From Flavobacterium crocinum (lineage in GTDB: Bacteria > Bacteroidota > Bacteroidia > Flavobacteriales > Flavobacteriaceae), in NCBI RefSeq assembly GCF_003122385.1, contig NZ_CP029255.1, forward strand, positions 1,550,001 through 1,614,000: a stretch of 64,000 nucleotides of DNA, in the 5' to 3' direction. Of the stretch, positions 11,248-21,198 are shown one piece after another. Both the position numbers and the translations under genes were made by a program. The notes beneath the pieces were generated by a model that saw only the letters and a program-made list of their open reading frames with translations, was not told the DNA's origin and did no database searches. How positions within the stretch are numbered: position 1 is the stretch's first letter; each line of letters opens with the position of its first letter.

Positions 11248-11279
11248 GAAAATTATACGATAAGCGCTTTGCTTATCAA
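11248..11279 (-). promoter_or_regulatory. Candidate promoter and operator of the maltodextrin (minus-strand) operon
   Basis: On the minus strand TTG (11279-11277) is followed after 21 bases by TAATTTTC (11255-11248), seven of eight matches to the Bacteroidota -7 box TAnnTTTG. The spacer holds a perfect 7-base inverted repeat, GATAAGC-N5-GCTTATC (11259-11277), placed where a repressor would block polymerase. The adjacent LacI-type protein is the obvious candidate ligand-responsive factor. Inference only. Confidence 0.4.
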
Positions 11280-11409
11280 AACTTTGTTTCTTTCGAAGTA
11301 AAACTAAAAGCCTTGACGGGCGTAAAATTATAAATTATTTTTTTATTTATGCTAATAAAAAAGTCATAAATATTTTTTACAGCTTTAGAAAGTATTGATT
11401 TTTAGAAAA

Positions 11410-12441
11410 TTAGTCAGTAGATTCTCGTTTAATGAGATGCGTTTCTATAACTTCAGTTGTATAATTCTCATTGTGCTCTTCGTCATCGTCTTCTTCGGCT
11501 TCTATTCTTTCTATGAGCATTTTAGCTGCTTTATTCCCCATTTTTTCACCGCTCTGACTCACTGTTGTAATAGTTGGTGTAGAATATTTGGAGATAATTC
11601 CGTCAGTAAAAGCAATTACGGCTAAATCTTCCGGAACTTTTAGTCCCATTTTTGATGCGGTTTTGATAATTGTTACTGCAAAAAGCTCGTTTACTGCAAA
11701 AACGGCATCAAAAGCACGATCATGCAAAAGTTGGCTGATGGTAATTTCGCAGGTATCTACATCTTCAATTTTAATAATTAAATCTTCATTGAAAGTCAAT
11801 CCGTTATCTAATAAAGCTTTTTCATAACCATCAGTTCGTAGTTTTCCAACACTCACATAATCAACGGTGGTAACCAGTGCGATTTTTTTTCTGCCATTAT
11901 CGATTAAACTCTGAACGGCTTCGTAAGCAGCTGCTTTATCATCAATAATTACTTTATCGCATAAAATATCATTGGTTACGCGGTCAAACATAACAACCGG
12001 CATTCCCTGATTGATCACTTCTGTTATATGGTGAAAGTCGCCTTTAAACTGCGTTTCTTTAGAAAGAGACATGATAAAACCATCGATGCTTCCGTTGGCT
12101 AACATTTCCATGTTTAATACTTCTTTATCGAAAGAATCATCAGAAACACAAATCACTACACTGTAGCCATATTCATTAGCAACCTGTTCAATTCCATTGA
12201 TTACAGTAGAGAAAAAATAATGCACAATTTCCGGAATAATAATACCGATACTTTTGGTTTTTCGGTTTTTTAAACTGAGGGCTATGTTGTTTGGTTTATA
12301 GTTGTAAAACTTTGCAAAAGCCTGAACTTTTAGTCTGGTTTCTTCTCCAATTTCGAGACTGTTTCTAAGTGATTTTGAGACAGTTGAAATAGAGACATCG
12401 AGTTCCTTTGCAATCTGTTTTAGGGTTATTTTACGTTTCAT
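11410..12441 (-). CDS. LacI-family transcriptional regulator
   Basis: 343 residues. The N-terminal helix-turn-helix ITLKQIAKELDVSISTVSKS (residues 4-23) and hinge helix (NNIALSLKNRKTKSIGIIIP) are classic LacI. The remainder is a periplasmic-binding-protein-like sugar sensor (VVMFDRVTND, AVNELFAVTIIK, VIAFTDGIISKYSTPTITTV) with an acidic tail EAEEDDDEEHNE. It lies between the catabolic operon and the divergent susC operon, so it probably controls one or both in response to maltose or a derivative. Bacteroides uses SusR instead; LacI control of maltose loci is common in Flavobacteriia (general knowledge). No clear terminator separates it from the transporter gene 173 bases downstream. Confidence 0.93.
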   Translation of the reverse strand: MKRKITLKQIAKELDVSISTVSKSLRNSLEIGEETRLKVQAFAKFYNYKPNNIALSLKNRKTKSIGIIIPEIVHYFFSTVINGIEQVANEYGYSVVICVSDDSFDKEVLNMEMLANGSIDGFIMSLSKETQFKGDFHHITEVINQGMPVVMFDRVTNDILCDKVIIDDKAAAYEAVQSLIDNGRKKIALVTTVDYVSVGKLRTDGYEKALLDNGLTFNEDLIIKIEDVDTCEITISQLLHDRAFDAVFAVNELFAVTIIKTASKMGLKVPEDLAVIAFTDGIISKYSTPTITTVSQSGEKMGNKAAKMLIERIEAEEDDDEEHNENYTTEVIETHLIKRESTD

Positions 12442-12582
12442 GGCGTGAATTCAAAAAAATCTAATTAATAATAAAGGTATCTGAAATTTTTATAATTGAC
12501 AATTTTTGACTTAAAAGATTACAAAAAATAGAAAGTTTTCAACACTACCACGTTTTCGTAAACCAATAAAAATTGCCTCCTG

Positions 12583-12611
12583 TTGAGCGTGTTAATAAAT
12601 TCATAATTTTG
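12583..12611 (+). promoter_or_regulatory. Promoter of the susC operon
   Basis: TTG at 12583-12585, an 18-base spacer, and TAATTTTG at 12604-12611, a full match to the Bacteroidota consensus TTG-N17-23-TAnnTTTG. It leaves a leader of about 60 bases before the susC ATG. An ACGTTTTCGT element with inverted ACG/CGT ends at 12550-12559 could be an upstream regulator site, but this is weak. Confidence 0.7.
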
Positions 12612-12676
12612 AAATTCGAAGTAAAATTAAAAACTTAACTAACATTCACAAACTCAAACTAATTTAAACAAAAAGT

Positions 12677-15658
12677 ATGAAAACAATTTACAAAAAGTTG
12701 TTATTTTTATTCCTTCTGCTTCCGTTTACAGTGTTAGCTCAAAGCACTTTAACCGGAACAGTAACTGATCTTGCCACGGGTCAGCCAATACCGGGAGTAA
12801 ATGTAAATGTACAAGGTGCCACAACTGGTACTTCTACTGATTTTGATGGTAAATTTCAGTTGCCAAATCTAAAAAATGGAGACAAAATTTTGGTTTCATT
12901 TATTGGATACAAAACATCGACTATTGTATTTAATGGTCAAAAAAACTTAGCCGTATCCTTGGAAGAAGATACTAATCAACTTAAAGAAGTTGTAGTACAG
13001 GTTGGTTACGGAACTGTAAAGAAAAAAGACGCTACAGGATCTGTATCTCAAATTGCAGCAAAAGATTTTAATAAAGGAATTAACGTTACGCCAGAAAGTT
13101 TAATTAGCGGACGTATTTCGGGTGTAAATGTAGTTGGAGGAGGAGCTCCGGGTGCGAAAGCAGATATTAGAATTCGTGGTGGATCTTCTTTAAGTGCTTC
13201 AAATGAGCCTTTAATTGTAATTGACGGACTACCAATGAGTAATGCTGTCCCAAATGGTTCAACAAGTATCTTGTCTACTATAGATCCTAATGATATTGAA
13301 TCTTTTACTGTTCTTAAAGATGCGTCTGCCGCAGCTATTTATGGTTCTCGTGCAGCAAATGGTGTAATTGTAATTACAACTAAAAAAGGATCTAAAGGTG
13401 GCATTAAAGTAAACTTTAGTTCTCAGATTGGTATCAACACTGTTGCTAATACTGTTGATGTAATGAGTGCAGATCAGTTTCGTGCATTTGTAAACGAAAA
13501 AGGAACAGCTGCACAAAAAGCTTTGTTGGGTACAGCAAATACTAATTGGCAGGATGAAATTTTTCATACAGCTCTAACAACAAACAATAATATATCTGTA
13601 AGTGGTTCTTTATTTAATAAATTGCCAGTGCGTTTATCTGTCGGAAATGTTGATAATCCAGGAATCTTAAGAAATACTTCTTTTGAAAGAACTACGACAT
13701 CGATATCGTTAAACCCGGTTTTATTTGATAATCATTTAAAAATTGATATTAATGGAAACATTGCATTTGGTAAAAATCAATTCCAGGATGAAGGTGGTGT
13801 AATTGGAAGTGCAATTGGATTTGATCCGACACAACCGGTTTATGATGCAAATTCTCGTTATGGAGGATATTTCGAATGGTTAGAGCCTAGTGGTAACCTG
13901 CCATTGTTACCGGCAAGAAATCCTGTAGCAAGATTAAACCAGGATAATAGAAGATCTACTTCTACAAGAAAATGGGGTAATATTAGATTAGATTATAAAC
14001 TTCATTTCTTTGAAGATTTAAGAGCTGTTGTAGAAGCAGGTATAGATAAATTTAACAGTAATGGTTATACTGAAGTTAGTACGCTAAGTGCTTTAGGATA
14101 TCAGCCAAATTTATTTGATAAAGGAAACTGGGTAAATTATGGAGGCTATACTCATTATACAGATAGCCGTCAGAATAAAAACCTGAATGCTTATTTTAAT
14201 TACACTAAAGATGTAGGTAAATTTAAAATTGATGCAACAGCAGGATATAACTACCAAATGTTTGAAAGAGAAGGTTACGATTCTGGTCAAACCAGAGAGC
14301 CTAATCCTAAAGAAGACGTTACAACAGATCCGGATGTTAATTTACAATCGTTTTTTGGACGTGTAAATTTAGGATATGATAGCAGATATTTACTTACAGT
14401 AAATTACAGAAGAGACGGAACTTCTAGATTTTCTAAGGAAAACCGTTGGGGTAATTTTGCAGGAGCTGCTTTAGCATGGAATGTAGCAGAGGAATCATTC
14501 TTAAAAGATAATGAAACTCTTTCAAGCTTGAAATTGAGAGCAGGTTACGGTACAACAGGACAACAGGATATTGGACCACAATATGATTACTTAAGAAGAG
14601 TAACTTTAGGTACTATCAACACACAATACATGTTTGATGGTGTAATTTATAGAGCAGCAAGACCGGAAGGATATAATCCTGATATTAAATGGGAAGAATT
14701 GGCAGAGATGAACTTTGGTGTTGATTTTGGTTTCCTTAATGATCGAATTACAGGTACTGTTAACTATTTTGATAAAAAATCAAGCGACCTTTTGGCTGAA
14801 ATTCCAGTTCCGGATGGAGCAAATATCAGAAATAAAGGATATAATAACGTAGGAAGCGTAAGAACTAAAGGTGTCGAATTTAATTTGCAGTCCGATATTA
14901 TTAAGAATGATAAATTAACTTGGAATCTTGCGGTTAATGCAACGTACATCGATCAAAAAATATCGAATTTGGGAGTTTCTGTTCCAGGATTTCAGGGTTA
15001 TATTACAGGAGATGTAATTGCCGGAGGATCAGGAAATCAGGTTTTAATTCATTCAGAAGGGTATGCGCCAAATTCATTCTTTGTATTTGAGCAATTGTAC
15101 GATGCTAACAAAAGACCAATTCAGGGAGCTTTTGCTGATAGAAACGGCGACGGAGTTATAACTGATGCAGATCGTTACAAATTCCATAAACCTACTGCAG
15201 ACTATACTTTTGGATTATTCTCAACTGTAAATTACAAAAAGTTTGATTTTACAATGAACTGGAGAGCAAGTTTAAACAACTATATCTACGACAACGTAAG
15301 TTCAAATTTAGGTTATGCAGAAGCAGGTTTAAGAAGACAATCTGATTTATCGAATGTTAGTTCAGATTACTATAATACAGGTTTTACTACAGAAAGTAAT
15401 TCAAACGGTACACAGCGTAACTATTCAGATTATTATGTAAAAGATGCTTCTTTCATCAAGTTGGATAATATTGTATTAGGGTACACTTTTGATAAAACAT
15501 TATTAAAAGCTGCTTCGCTTAGATTTACTGCCGGAGTTCAAAATGTTTTTGTTCTCACAAAATATAATGGTTTGGATCCTGAGAAATTTAATGGTATAGA
15601 CAATAATGTCTATCCAAGACCAAGAACATTTTTGTTTGGGGTAAACGCTAATTTCTAA
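12677..15658 (+). CDS. susC: SusC/RagA-type TonB-linked outer-membrane transporter
   Basis: 993 residues with signal peptide (LLLPFTVLAQ), a carboxypeptidase-regulatory-like domain (about 24-105; STLTGTVTDLATGQPIPGVNV), a SusC-type plug (LKEVVVQVGYGTVKKKDATG, IRIRGGSSLSASNEPLIVIDG, GSRAANGVIVITTKKG) and a 22-strand barrel ending in FLFGVNANF with terminal Phe. It imports oligosaccharides across the outer membrane using TonB energy. It heads an operon with susD 35 bases downstream and a SusE-like gene, and is driven by a consensus promoter. Context indicates maltodextrin as substrate. Confidence 0.97.
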   Translation: MKTIYKKLLFLFLLLPFTVLAQSTLTGTVTDLATGQPIPGVNVNVQGATTGTSTDFDGKFQLPNLKNGDKILVSFIGYKTSTIVFNGQKNLAVSLEEDTNQLKEVVVQVGYGTVKKKDATGSVSQIAAKDFNKGINVTPESLISGRISGVNVVGGGAPGAKADIRIRGGSSLSASNEPLIVIDGLPMSNAVPNGSTSILSTIDPNDIESFTVLKDASAAAIYGSRAANGVIVITTKKGSKGGIKVNFSSQIGINTVANTVDVMSADQFRAFVNEKGTAAQKALLGTANTNWQDEIFHTALTTNNNISVSGSLFNKLPVRLSVGNVDNPGILRNTSFERTTTSISLNPVLFDNHLKIDINGNIAFGKNQFQDEGGVIGSAIGFDPTQPVYDANSRYGGYFEWLEPSGNLPLLPARNPVARLNQDNRRSTSTRKWGNIRLDYKLHFFEDLRAVVEAGIDKFNSNGYTEVSTLSALGYQPNLFDKGNWVNYGGYTHYTDSRQNKNLNAYFNYTKDVGKFKIDATAGYNYQMFEREGYDSGQTREPNPKEDVTTDPDVNLQSFFGRVNLGYDSRYLLTVNYRRDGTSRFSKENRWGNFAGAALAWNVAEESFLKDNETLSSLKLRAGYGTTGQQDIGPQYDYLRRVTLGTINTQYMFDGVIYRAARPEGYNPDIKWEELAEMNFGVDFGFLNDRITGTVNYFDKKSSDLLAEIPVPDGANIRNKGYNNVGSVRTKGVEFNLQSDIIKNDKLTWNLAVNATYIDQKISNLGVSVPGFQGYITGDVIAGGSGNQVLIHSEGYAPNSFFVFEQLYDANKRPIQGAFADRNGDGVITDADRYKFHKPTADYTFGLFSTVNYKKFDFTMNWRASLNNYIYDNVSSNLGYAEAGLRRQSDLSNVSSDYYNTGFTTESNSNGTQRNYSDYYVKDASFIKLDNIVLGYTFDKTLLKAASLRFTAGVQNVFVLTKYNGLDPEKFNGIDNNVYPRPRTFLFGVNANF

Positions 15659-15693
15659 TAGTAGATTGAAAATTAAATTTAAAATTAAACAAA

Positions 15694-17301
15694 ATGAAAA
15701 TATCATTTAAATATATATCTTATTTTCTCCTATTCATATTAGGATTAAGTATGACACTGACTTCGTGTACGGACGATTTGAATGTGACGCCAAAGGATGA
15801 TGATGAGTTTCTTTCTGACGACTTTTTTAAAGATCCGACTTCTTATAAACAAGTCTTGGCAAAATTATATGCAGGTTTGTATGTAGGAGGGAATGATGGA
15901 GATGGGATGCCTGATATCTCTGGACTAGGTGGTGATTTTAGCAGTTACTTAAGACTTATGTTTGTTACGCAGGAATTTCCAACTGATGAGGCTATTGTAG
16001 CTTGGAATGACGATGGTTTACCAGCATTAAATATGCAAAGATGGAGCCCGAGCAATCAATTTTTGTATGGAATCTTTTCAAGAGCTTTTTATGAAATTAG
16101 TGTTGCAAATGAATTTTTGCGACAAACTACAGATGAAAAATTAACTGAAAGAGGTTTTGATTCAAATTTGAAAGCTGAAGTAGCAACTTTTAGAGCTGAA
16201 GCCCGTTTTTTAAGAGCTTTTTCATACTATAATTTAATGGATTTGTTTGGAAATGTGCCAATTACTACAGAAAAAGATCCTGTTGGTTTATTTTACCCAG
16301 AACAAAAAACGAGAGCAGAAGTTTTTGCTTACATAGAATCGGAATTGAAAGATATTGATGCTGGCTTAGCAGCTTCAAAAACAAATGAGTATGGAAGAGT
16401 AGATAAAACTGCAGCAAAATTTTTATTGGCGCAAATTTATCTTAACTCGAAAGTGTATACCGGAACAGAAAGATTTAATGACGCAGCAATTGTCTGTAAT
16501 GATATTATAACTGGATCTGGCTATACTTTTGCAAATGTTCCTTACAATTATTTATTTGCGGCTAATAATGATAGAAATGGAGCTCAGACAGAAGTTATCT
16601 TCCCTGTTATTGGAGATGGTAATGCAATTAGAGCAACAGGTGGAGGGATGAGTTTTATTCTTCACGCTTCTATTGGAGGCAGTATGGATGCTGGAAAACA
16701 AGGAATGAACGGAGGATGGGCAGGTATAAGAACCAGACCAGAGTTTGTTAAATTGTTTCCGGATGTAGATGCTTCTGGAGATAAAAGAGGTACTTTCTAT
16801 ACAAACGGCCAAACTTTGGACGTTACCGATGCAAGTGTTTTTACAAACGGATATGCAGTTACTAAATATTCTAATTTAAATTCTGACGGAACAGCTGCTC
16901 AAAGAACTGATATTCCAGACACAGATTTTCCTATGTACAGACTTTCAGATGTGTATTTAATGTATGCAGAAGCGACACTTAGAGGAGCTTCATCAGGGAA
17001 TGTTGCGACAGCATTAGGTTATGTAAATAAAATTAGATTAAGAGCTGGTGCCGGAATTGTCTCAACTTCAGATTTAACACTTGACTTTATTTTGGATGAA
17101 AGAGCAAGAGAATTGTTTTGGGAATGCCACAGAAGAACTGATTTGATTCGTTTTGGTAAATTCACAGGAGGATCTAAAATCTGGCAGTGGAAAGGCGGAG
17201 TTAAAAATGGTAGTTCTACAGATTCTTTCAGAGATCTAATGCCAATTCCGTCAACAGCTATTCAGGCTAATCCAACTTTAAAACAAAATCCAGGATACTA
17301 A
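15694..17301 (+). CDS. susD: SusD/RagB-family surface glycan-binding lipoprotein
   Basis: 535 residues with lipoprotein signal (GLSMTLTSC, Cys25). SusD features are the early LNVTPKDDDEFLSDDFF region, TPR-like helices (AEARFLRAFSYYNLMDLFGNVPI; LAQIYLNSKVY), and the C-terminal LDFILDERARELFWECHRRTDLIRFG block and LMPIPSTAIQANP. It forms the lid of the SusC transporter and captures glycan at the cell surface. Directly follows susC. Confidence 0.97.
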   Translation: MKISFKYISYFLLFILGLSMTLTSCTDDLNVTPKDDDEFLSDDFFKDPTSYKQVLAKLYAGLYVGGNDGDGMPDISGLGGDFSSYLRLMFVTQEFPTDEAIVAWNDDGLPALNMQRWSPSNQFLYGIFSRAFYEISVANEFLRQTTDEKLTERGFDSNLKAEVATFRAEARFLRAFSYYNLMDLFGNVPITTEKDPVGLFYPEQKTRAEVFAYIESELKDIDAGLAASKTNEYGRVDKTAAKFLLAQIYLNSKVYTGTERFNDAAIVCNDIITGSGYTFANVPYNYLFAANNDRNGAQTEVIFPVIGDGNAIRATGGGMSFILHASIGGSMDAGKQGMNGGWAGIRTRPEFVKLFPDVDASGDKRGTFYTNGQTLDVTDASVFTNGYAVTKYSNLNSDGTAAQRTDIPDTDFPMYRLSDVYLMYAEATLRGASSGNVATALGYVNKIRLRAGAGIVSTSDLTLDFILDERARELFWECHRRTDLIRFGKFTGGSKIWQWKGGVKNGSSTDSFRDLMPIPSTAIQANPTLKQNPGY

Positions 17302-17324
17302 CTAACCTTATAAAAATTAAGAAA

Positions 17325-18140
17325 ATGAAAAATATATATAAAATTTTAGTTGCATTCATTAGCGTTTTAGCAGTGTCGTGTAATGCAGATGATGTGGAGA
17401 ACAGACCAGTAATTACTCCGGTTACAGAACCAGTCCTATTAACTCCTCAAAATGACTTTAATATTGTTCTTACTAAAGAAACAGAAAATAACGTTGCTAC
17501 AACTGTAGTGTGGGACGATGCTAAATACGATGGTACACAAACTGTTGTAAATTACACTATCGAAATTGCAAAAGCAGGAACAAAATTTGCCGCACCAGTT
17601 GCTGTAACTACTACTACTGCACGTTACAAAGCCTTAACAGTTGCAGAGCTAAATTCTGCTTTAGTTAATGGTGGTTTTGTTGAAAAAGAAGAAAATAGTG
17701 TTGATATTCGTATTAAATCTACCGTAGGTATTGGAGCAGAAGCTCAATATTCAAATTTTTATACATTTAAAGCTACACCTTATCATACTCCGTTAGCAAC
17801 TTCACACTGGTTAGTTGGAGCTGCAACACCGGGCGGATGGTCTTGGGATGGTGATGCTGAGACAGAATTTCCACTAGTTGTTGGTAAAACAGATGTGTAT
17901 CAAGTTACAATTGTTCTTAAAAGCGGAGAAGCATTCAGAGAGTTTTTAGGAAACAATTTCACAAGTAATGGTAACTGGGATAAGAGTAATAATTACACTC
18001 ATTATTCAAGTTTAGGCTATACTATAGATGATGAATTAGTTAATGCGAATGATGGAGACAGCAACTTTAAATACACTGGTCCAACTGGTCCAAGAGTATT
18101 AACAATTGATAATGGTGCGAAAAAAATAACATTAGACTAG
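17325..18140 (+). CDS. SusE-like outer-membrane starch-binding lipoprotein
   Basis: 271 residues, lipobox AVSC (Cys19). The N-terminal part (about 35-150) matches the SusE N-terminal fibronectin-like domain, with a TVVWDDAKYDGTQTVVNY strand and KALTVAELNSAL. A C-terminal carbohydrate-binding-like module (about 155-271; WLVGAATPGGWSWDGDAE) resembles SusE/SusF starch-binding domains with exposed Trp residues. Only one such module is present, so it is shorter than the Bacteroides SusE. Third gene of the susCD operon, 23 bases after susD, followed by a strong terminator hairpin. Confidence 0.85.
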   Translation: MKNIYKILVAFISVLAVSCNADDVENRPVITPVTEPVLLTPQNDFNIVLTKETENNVATTVVWDDAKYDGTQTVVNYTIEIAKAGTKFAAPVAVTTTTARYKALTVAELNSALVNGGFVEKEENSVDIRIKSTVGIGAEAQYSNFYTFKATPYHTPLATSHWLVGAATPGGWSWDGDAETEFPLVVGKTDVYQVTIVLKSGEAFREFLGNNFTSNGNWDKSNNYTHYSSLGYTIDDELVNANDGDSNFKYTGPTGPRVLTIDNGAKKITLD

Positions 18141-18157
18141 CTTTAATGTGGTTTAAG

Positions 18158-18187
18158 AAAAGGGCTATCTGCAGATAGCCCTTTTTT
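18158..18187 (+). terminator. Intrinsic terminator-like hairpin between SusE-like gene and amylase
   Basis: AAAAGGGCTATCT / AGATAGCCCTTTT forms a GC-containing stem with a two-base loop followed by T residues. Only 34 bases remain before the next start codon, so it probably acts as a partial terminator or mRNA stabiliser inside the operon. Confidence 0.75.
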
Positions 18188-18221
18188 AATCAGACTAACT
18201 AACCAGTAAACCAACATTATT

Positions 18222-21092
18222 ATGAAAAAAACTTTACTATTATTTTTCTTTTGTTTGTCATTTGTTGCTAACTCTCAACAGATAACAGTTTCTCCGGCTG
18301 TATTTCAGGTAAATGAACCCATTACTATTACGGCTTCATTTATATCAAGTACCTGTAATACAATGGGGGCGAATCCAACAAAAGTATATATGCATGCCGG
18401 AATAGGTACAGATGCAAGTCCATGGCAGACCACTAAAGGGAATTGGGGCAGTGACGATGGTGTGGGCTTAATGACGAAAAATGCAAACGGTACCTGGAGC
18501 ATCACAATTGCGCCCAGTGTCTATTTTGCATTGACATCAGGACAGCAAACTGCTGCAACTAAAATGGGAATTGTATTTAGAAATGCCAACGGTTCTCAGA
18601 CTTTAAAATTAGCTCCGTCGTGTACTGATTTTTTTCTTAATGTAGGTGCGTTTCAGGTAACATTAGCAGCTCCGGTTGAAAACAGTACTTCAGTGATTAA
18701 TTCAGGATCAAATTTTACTATTACTGCAACAAATACAGGAGGAGCAGGAAGTTATACCTTAAAGTCGAACGGAACAACGATCAATACAAACGCAAGTACT
18801 TCCAGTTATTCTTATACACATACAAACATTACAGGGAATCAGACTTATGAATTGATTGCAACACAAGGAACTACTACTGTTTCTAAGAAATTTGCGGTTG
18901 TGGTAAATCCGAATACAGTTTCTGAGGCTATGCCAACGGGGTTAGTCGACGGAATTAATTACAATGCAACAGATGCTACAAAGGCAACTTTGGTTTTAGA
19001 TGCGCCTTTAAAAGACTTTGTGTATGTCGCAGGAACTTTTAATAACTGGCAGCCAACATCGGCTTATGCGATGAAAAAGGATCCGGTTTCCGGAAAATTC
19101 TGGCTGGAATTGACAGGATTGGTTTCAGGAGTAAATAACACTTATCAGTATTGGGTAGTAGATACAACTCCGCTGGCGAATTCACCATCAATGGTAAAAA
19201 TAGCAGATCCATACTCAACTTTGGTTTTGTCTCCTTATGATGATCCTTCTATTCCTTCATCAAAATATCCAAATATGCCAGTGTATCCGGCAGGGCAAAA
19301 TTTTGAGGTTACTGTTTTAAAAACAGGACAGTCTCCATATAATTGGCAGGTTACCAATTTTGTAAAACCGGAAAAAGAAAAACTGGTTGTTTATGAAGTT
19401 TTGGTTCGTGATTTTGATGCGGGCCAGAGTTATCAAAACCTGATTGACAGAATAGATTATTTTAAAAATCTTAAAATAAATGCCATAGAATTGATGCCGG
19501 TAATGGAATTTGAAGGCAATGAAAGCTGGGGATATAATACTTCATTTCATATGGCTTTGGATAAATTTTATGGAACTTCGGATAAGTTGAAAGAGTTTAT
19601 TGACTTATGTCATCAAAACGGAATTGCAGTAATTCTTGACGTTGCATTAAATCATGCTTTTGGAAGAAATCCAATGGTAAGAATGTGGATGAGCGATCCG
19701 GACGGAGATGGTTTTGGTTCGCCTACTACTGAGAATCCTTACTTCAATACAGTAGCTAAACACAGTTATAGTGTAGGTGAAGATTTTAATCATCAGTCAG
19801 CAAAAACACAATATTATGTAGAAAGAGTAATCAAACAATGGATTGAGGAATACAAAATTGACGGTTTCCGCTGGGATTTGACGAAAGGATTTACACAAAA
19901 CTGTACAGCGTCAGACGAGTCTTGTACAAATGCTTATCAGCAGGACAGAGTAGATATTTTAAAAAAATATGCAGATTATTCCTGGAGTTTAGATCCTACT
20001 CATTACACTATTTTTGAGCATTTGGGAACAGATGCAGAAGAAAAACAATGGGCAGATTACAGAGTGACAGAATCGCCAAGTAAAGGAGTTATGATGTGGG
20101 GAAAAATGACAGATCCTTACAATGAATTGTCAATGGGTTACACAAGTAACATTACCAGAATGTCAAGTGCAAGCAGAGGATTTACAACTAGCCGTTTAAT
20201 TGGTTATGCAGAAAGTCATGATGAAGAGCGACTTATGTATAAAAATGTACAATATGGAGCAACAAATGGTACTTATAATGTAAAGACATTAAATACAGCT
20301 TTATCCAGAATGTCTGCAATTGGAGCGGTTTCATTATTGGTTCCGGGACCAAAAATGATCTGGCATTTTGGGGAGTTGGGTATGGACGATTCTATTTATA
20401 CTTGTAATAACGGGACAGTAAATGATGCTTCTACTACCACTCCGGGAGATTGTAAGCTGGATACAAAGCCTCAGCCTCAATGGGTAGAAAACTGGTTGGG
20501 AGATTCAAATCGTAATAAAATTTATAACGATTGGGCAAAAATGATCACACTTAAGAAAACTGAGCCGGTTTTCTCAGGAACATCAACGATAACAAATGCA
20601 AATTCTAAAATTGTAAATATCAAAATAACCGATGCTAATTTGTCTTCGTCTCAGTTAAAAGATGTTTTGATTTTAGCCAATTTTGATACAACTGCTCAAA
20701 ACGTTGCGACAGGTTTTCCTTACACAGGAACCTGGTACAATTTGATGGACAACACTACTATAACTGTAACAGATGTAACTGCTCCTATAAATCTGCCTGC
20801 GGGAGATTATAGAATTTACGGAAATAAAGTTGCGAATTTAGCTATAGATGATTTTGAAAGAGGAAGTTTGGTGAGTTTGTATCCAAATCCGGTTGCAGAT
20901 TATTTTACTCTGAATGCAGGATTTACAAAAGTTCAGATTTATTCAGTTTCGGGACAATTAGTAAAAAGTTTTACTTCCAATGGAACTGCTGATTCTCAAT
21001 TTGGTGTAAGCGAATTACAGACAGGATTTTACCTTGTAAAAGCTTCTGATGAAAATAATAAAACTCAGGTAATGAAGTTTATTAAAAAATAG
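18222..21092 (+). CDS. Multidomain T9SS-secreted GH13 alpha-amylase
   Basis: 956 residues: signal peptide (FCLSFVANSQ), an N-terminal beta domain (about 20-140), an Ig-like region (about 145-230), a CBM48-like E-set module (about 260-345; VYVAGTFNNWQP, YQYWVVD) and a GH13 barrel (about 385-830). Catalytic motifs are ILDVALNHAFG, DGFRWDLTKGF (nucleophile), YTIFEHLGTDAEE (acid/base) and YAESHDEERLMY. The last 75 residues are a type A T9SS sorting domain (LYPNPVADYFTLN, KVQIYSVSGQLVKSF, LQTGFYLVKA, MKFIKK). It should be exported by the type IX system and degrade starch outside the cell, feeding SusCDE. Located 82 bases after the SusE-like gene. Confidence 0.93.
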   Translation: MKKTLLLFFFCLSFVANSQQITVSPAVFQVNEPITITASFISSTCNTMGANPTKVYMHAGIGTDASPWQTTKGNWGSDDGVGLMTKNANGTWSITIAPSVYFALTSGQQTAATKMGIVFRNANGSQTLKLAPSCTDFFLNVGAFQVTLAAPVENSTSVINSGSNFTITATNTGGAGSYTLKSNGTTINTNASTSSYSYTHTNITGNQTYELIATQGTTTVSKKFAVVVNPNTVSEAMPTGLVDGINYNATDATKATLVLDAPLKDFVYVAGTFNNWQPTSAYAMKKDPVSGKFWLELTGLVSGVNNTYQYWVVDTTPLANSPSMVKIADPYSTLVLSPYDDPSIPSSKYPNMPVYPAGQNFEVTVLKTGQSPYNWQVTNFVKPEKEKLVVYEVLVRDFDAGQSYQNLIDRIDYFKNLKINAIELMPVMEFEGNESWGYNTSFHMALDKFYGTSDKLKEFIDLCHQNGIAVILDVALNHAFGRNPMVRMWMSDPDGDGFGSPTTENPYFNTVAKHSYSVGEDFNHQSAKTQYYVERVIKQWIEEYKIDGFRWDLTKGFTQNCTASDESCTNAYQQDRVDILKKYADYSWSLDPTHYTIFEHLGTDAEEKQWADYRVTESPSKGVMMWGKMTDPYNELSMGYTSNITRMSSASRGFTTSRLIGYAESHDEERLMYKNVQYGATNGTYNVKTLNTALSRMSAIGAVSLLVPGPKMIWHFGELGMDDSIYTCNNGTVNDASTTTPGDCKLDTKPQPQWVENWLGDSNRNKIYNDWAKMITLKKTEPVFSGTSTITNANSKIVNIKITDANLSSSQLKDVLILANFDTTAQNVATGFPYTGTWYNLMDNTTITVTDVTAPINLPAGDYRIYGNKVANLAIDDFERGSLVSLYPNPVADYFTLNAGFTKVQIYSVSGQLVKSFTSNGTADSQFGVSELQTGFYLVKASDENNKTQVMKFIKK

Positions 21093-21141
21093 ATTTAAAA
21101 ATAAATCTTACAGATTAAAAATTGGTTAGGTTAGTAACGAT

Positions 21142-21177
21142 AAGGGCTGTTCTGCTTGTTTGCAGACAGCCCTTTTC
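21142..21177 (+). terminator. Terminator-like hairpin after the secreted amylase
   Basis: AAGGGCTGTTCTGC and GCAGACAGCCCTT pair with one bulged T and a TTGTTT loop, followed by TTTT. It lies 50 bases after the amylase stop and before a convergent gene, so it may serve both directions. Confidence 0.7.
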
Positions 21178-21198
21178 TAATTCTTCAAATTGTTTTTC

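Noticed and set aside
12550..12559. ACGTTTTCGT as LacI operator of susC
   Set aside because: Only three-base inverted ends; too short to claim and not matched in the divergent operon promoter.
13259..13567. 102-codon minus-strand open frame inside susC
   Set aside because: Low-complexity, cysteine-rich shadow of the SusC coding frame.
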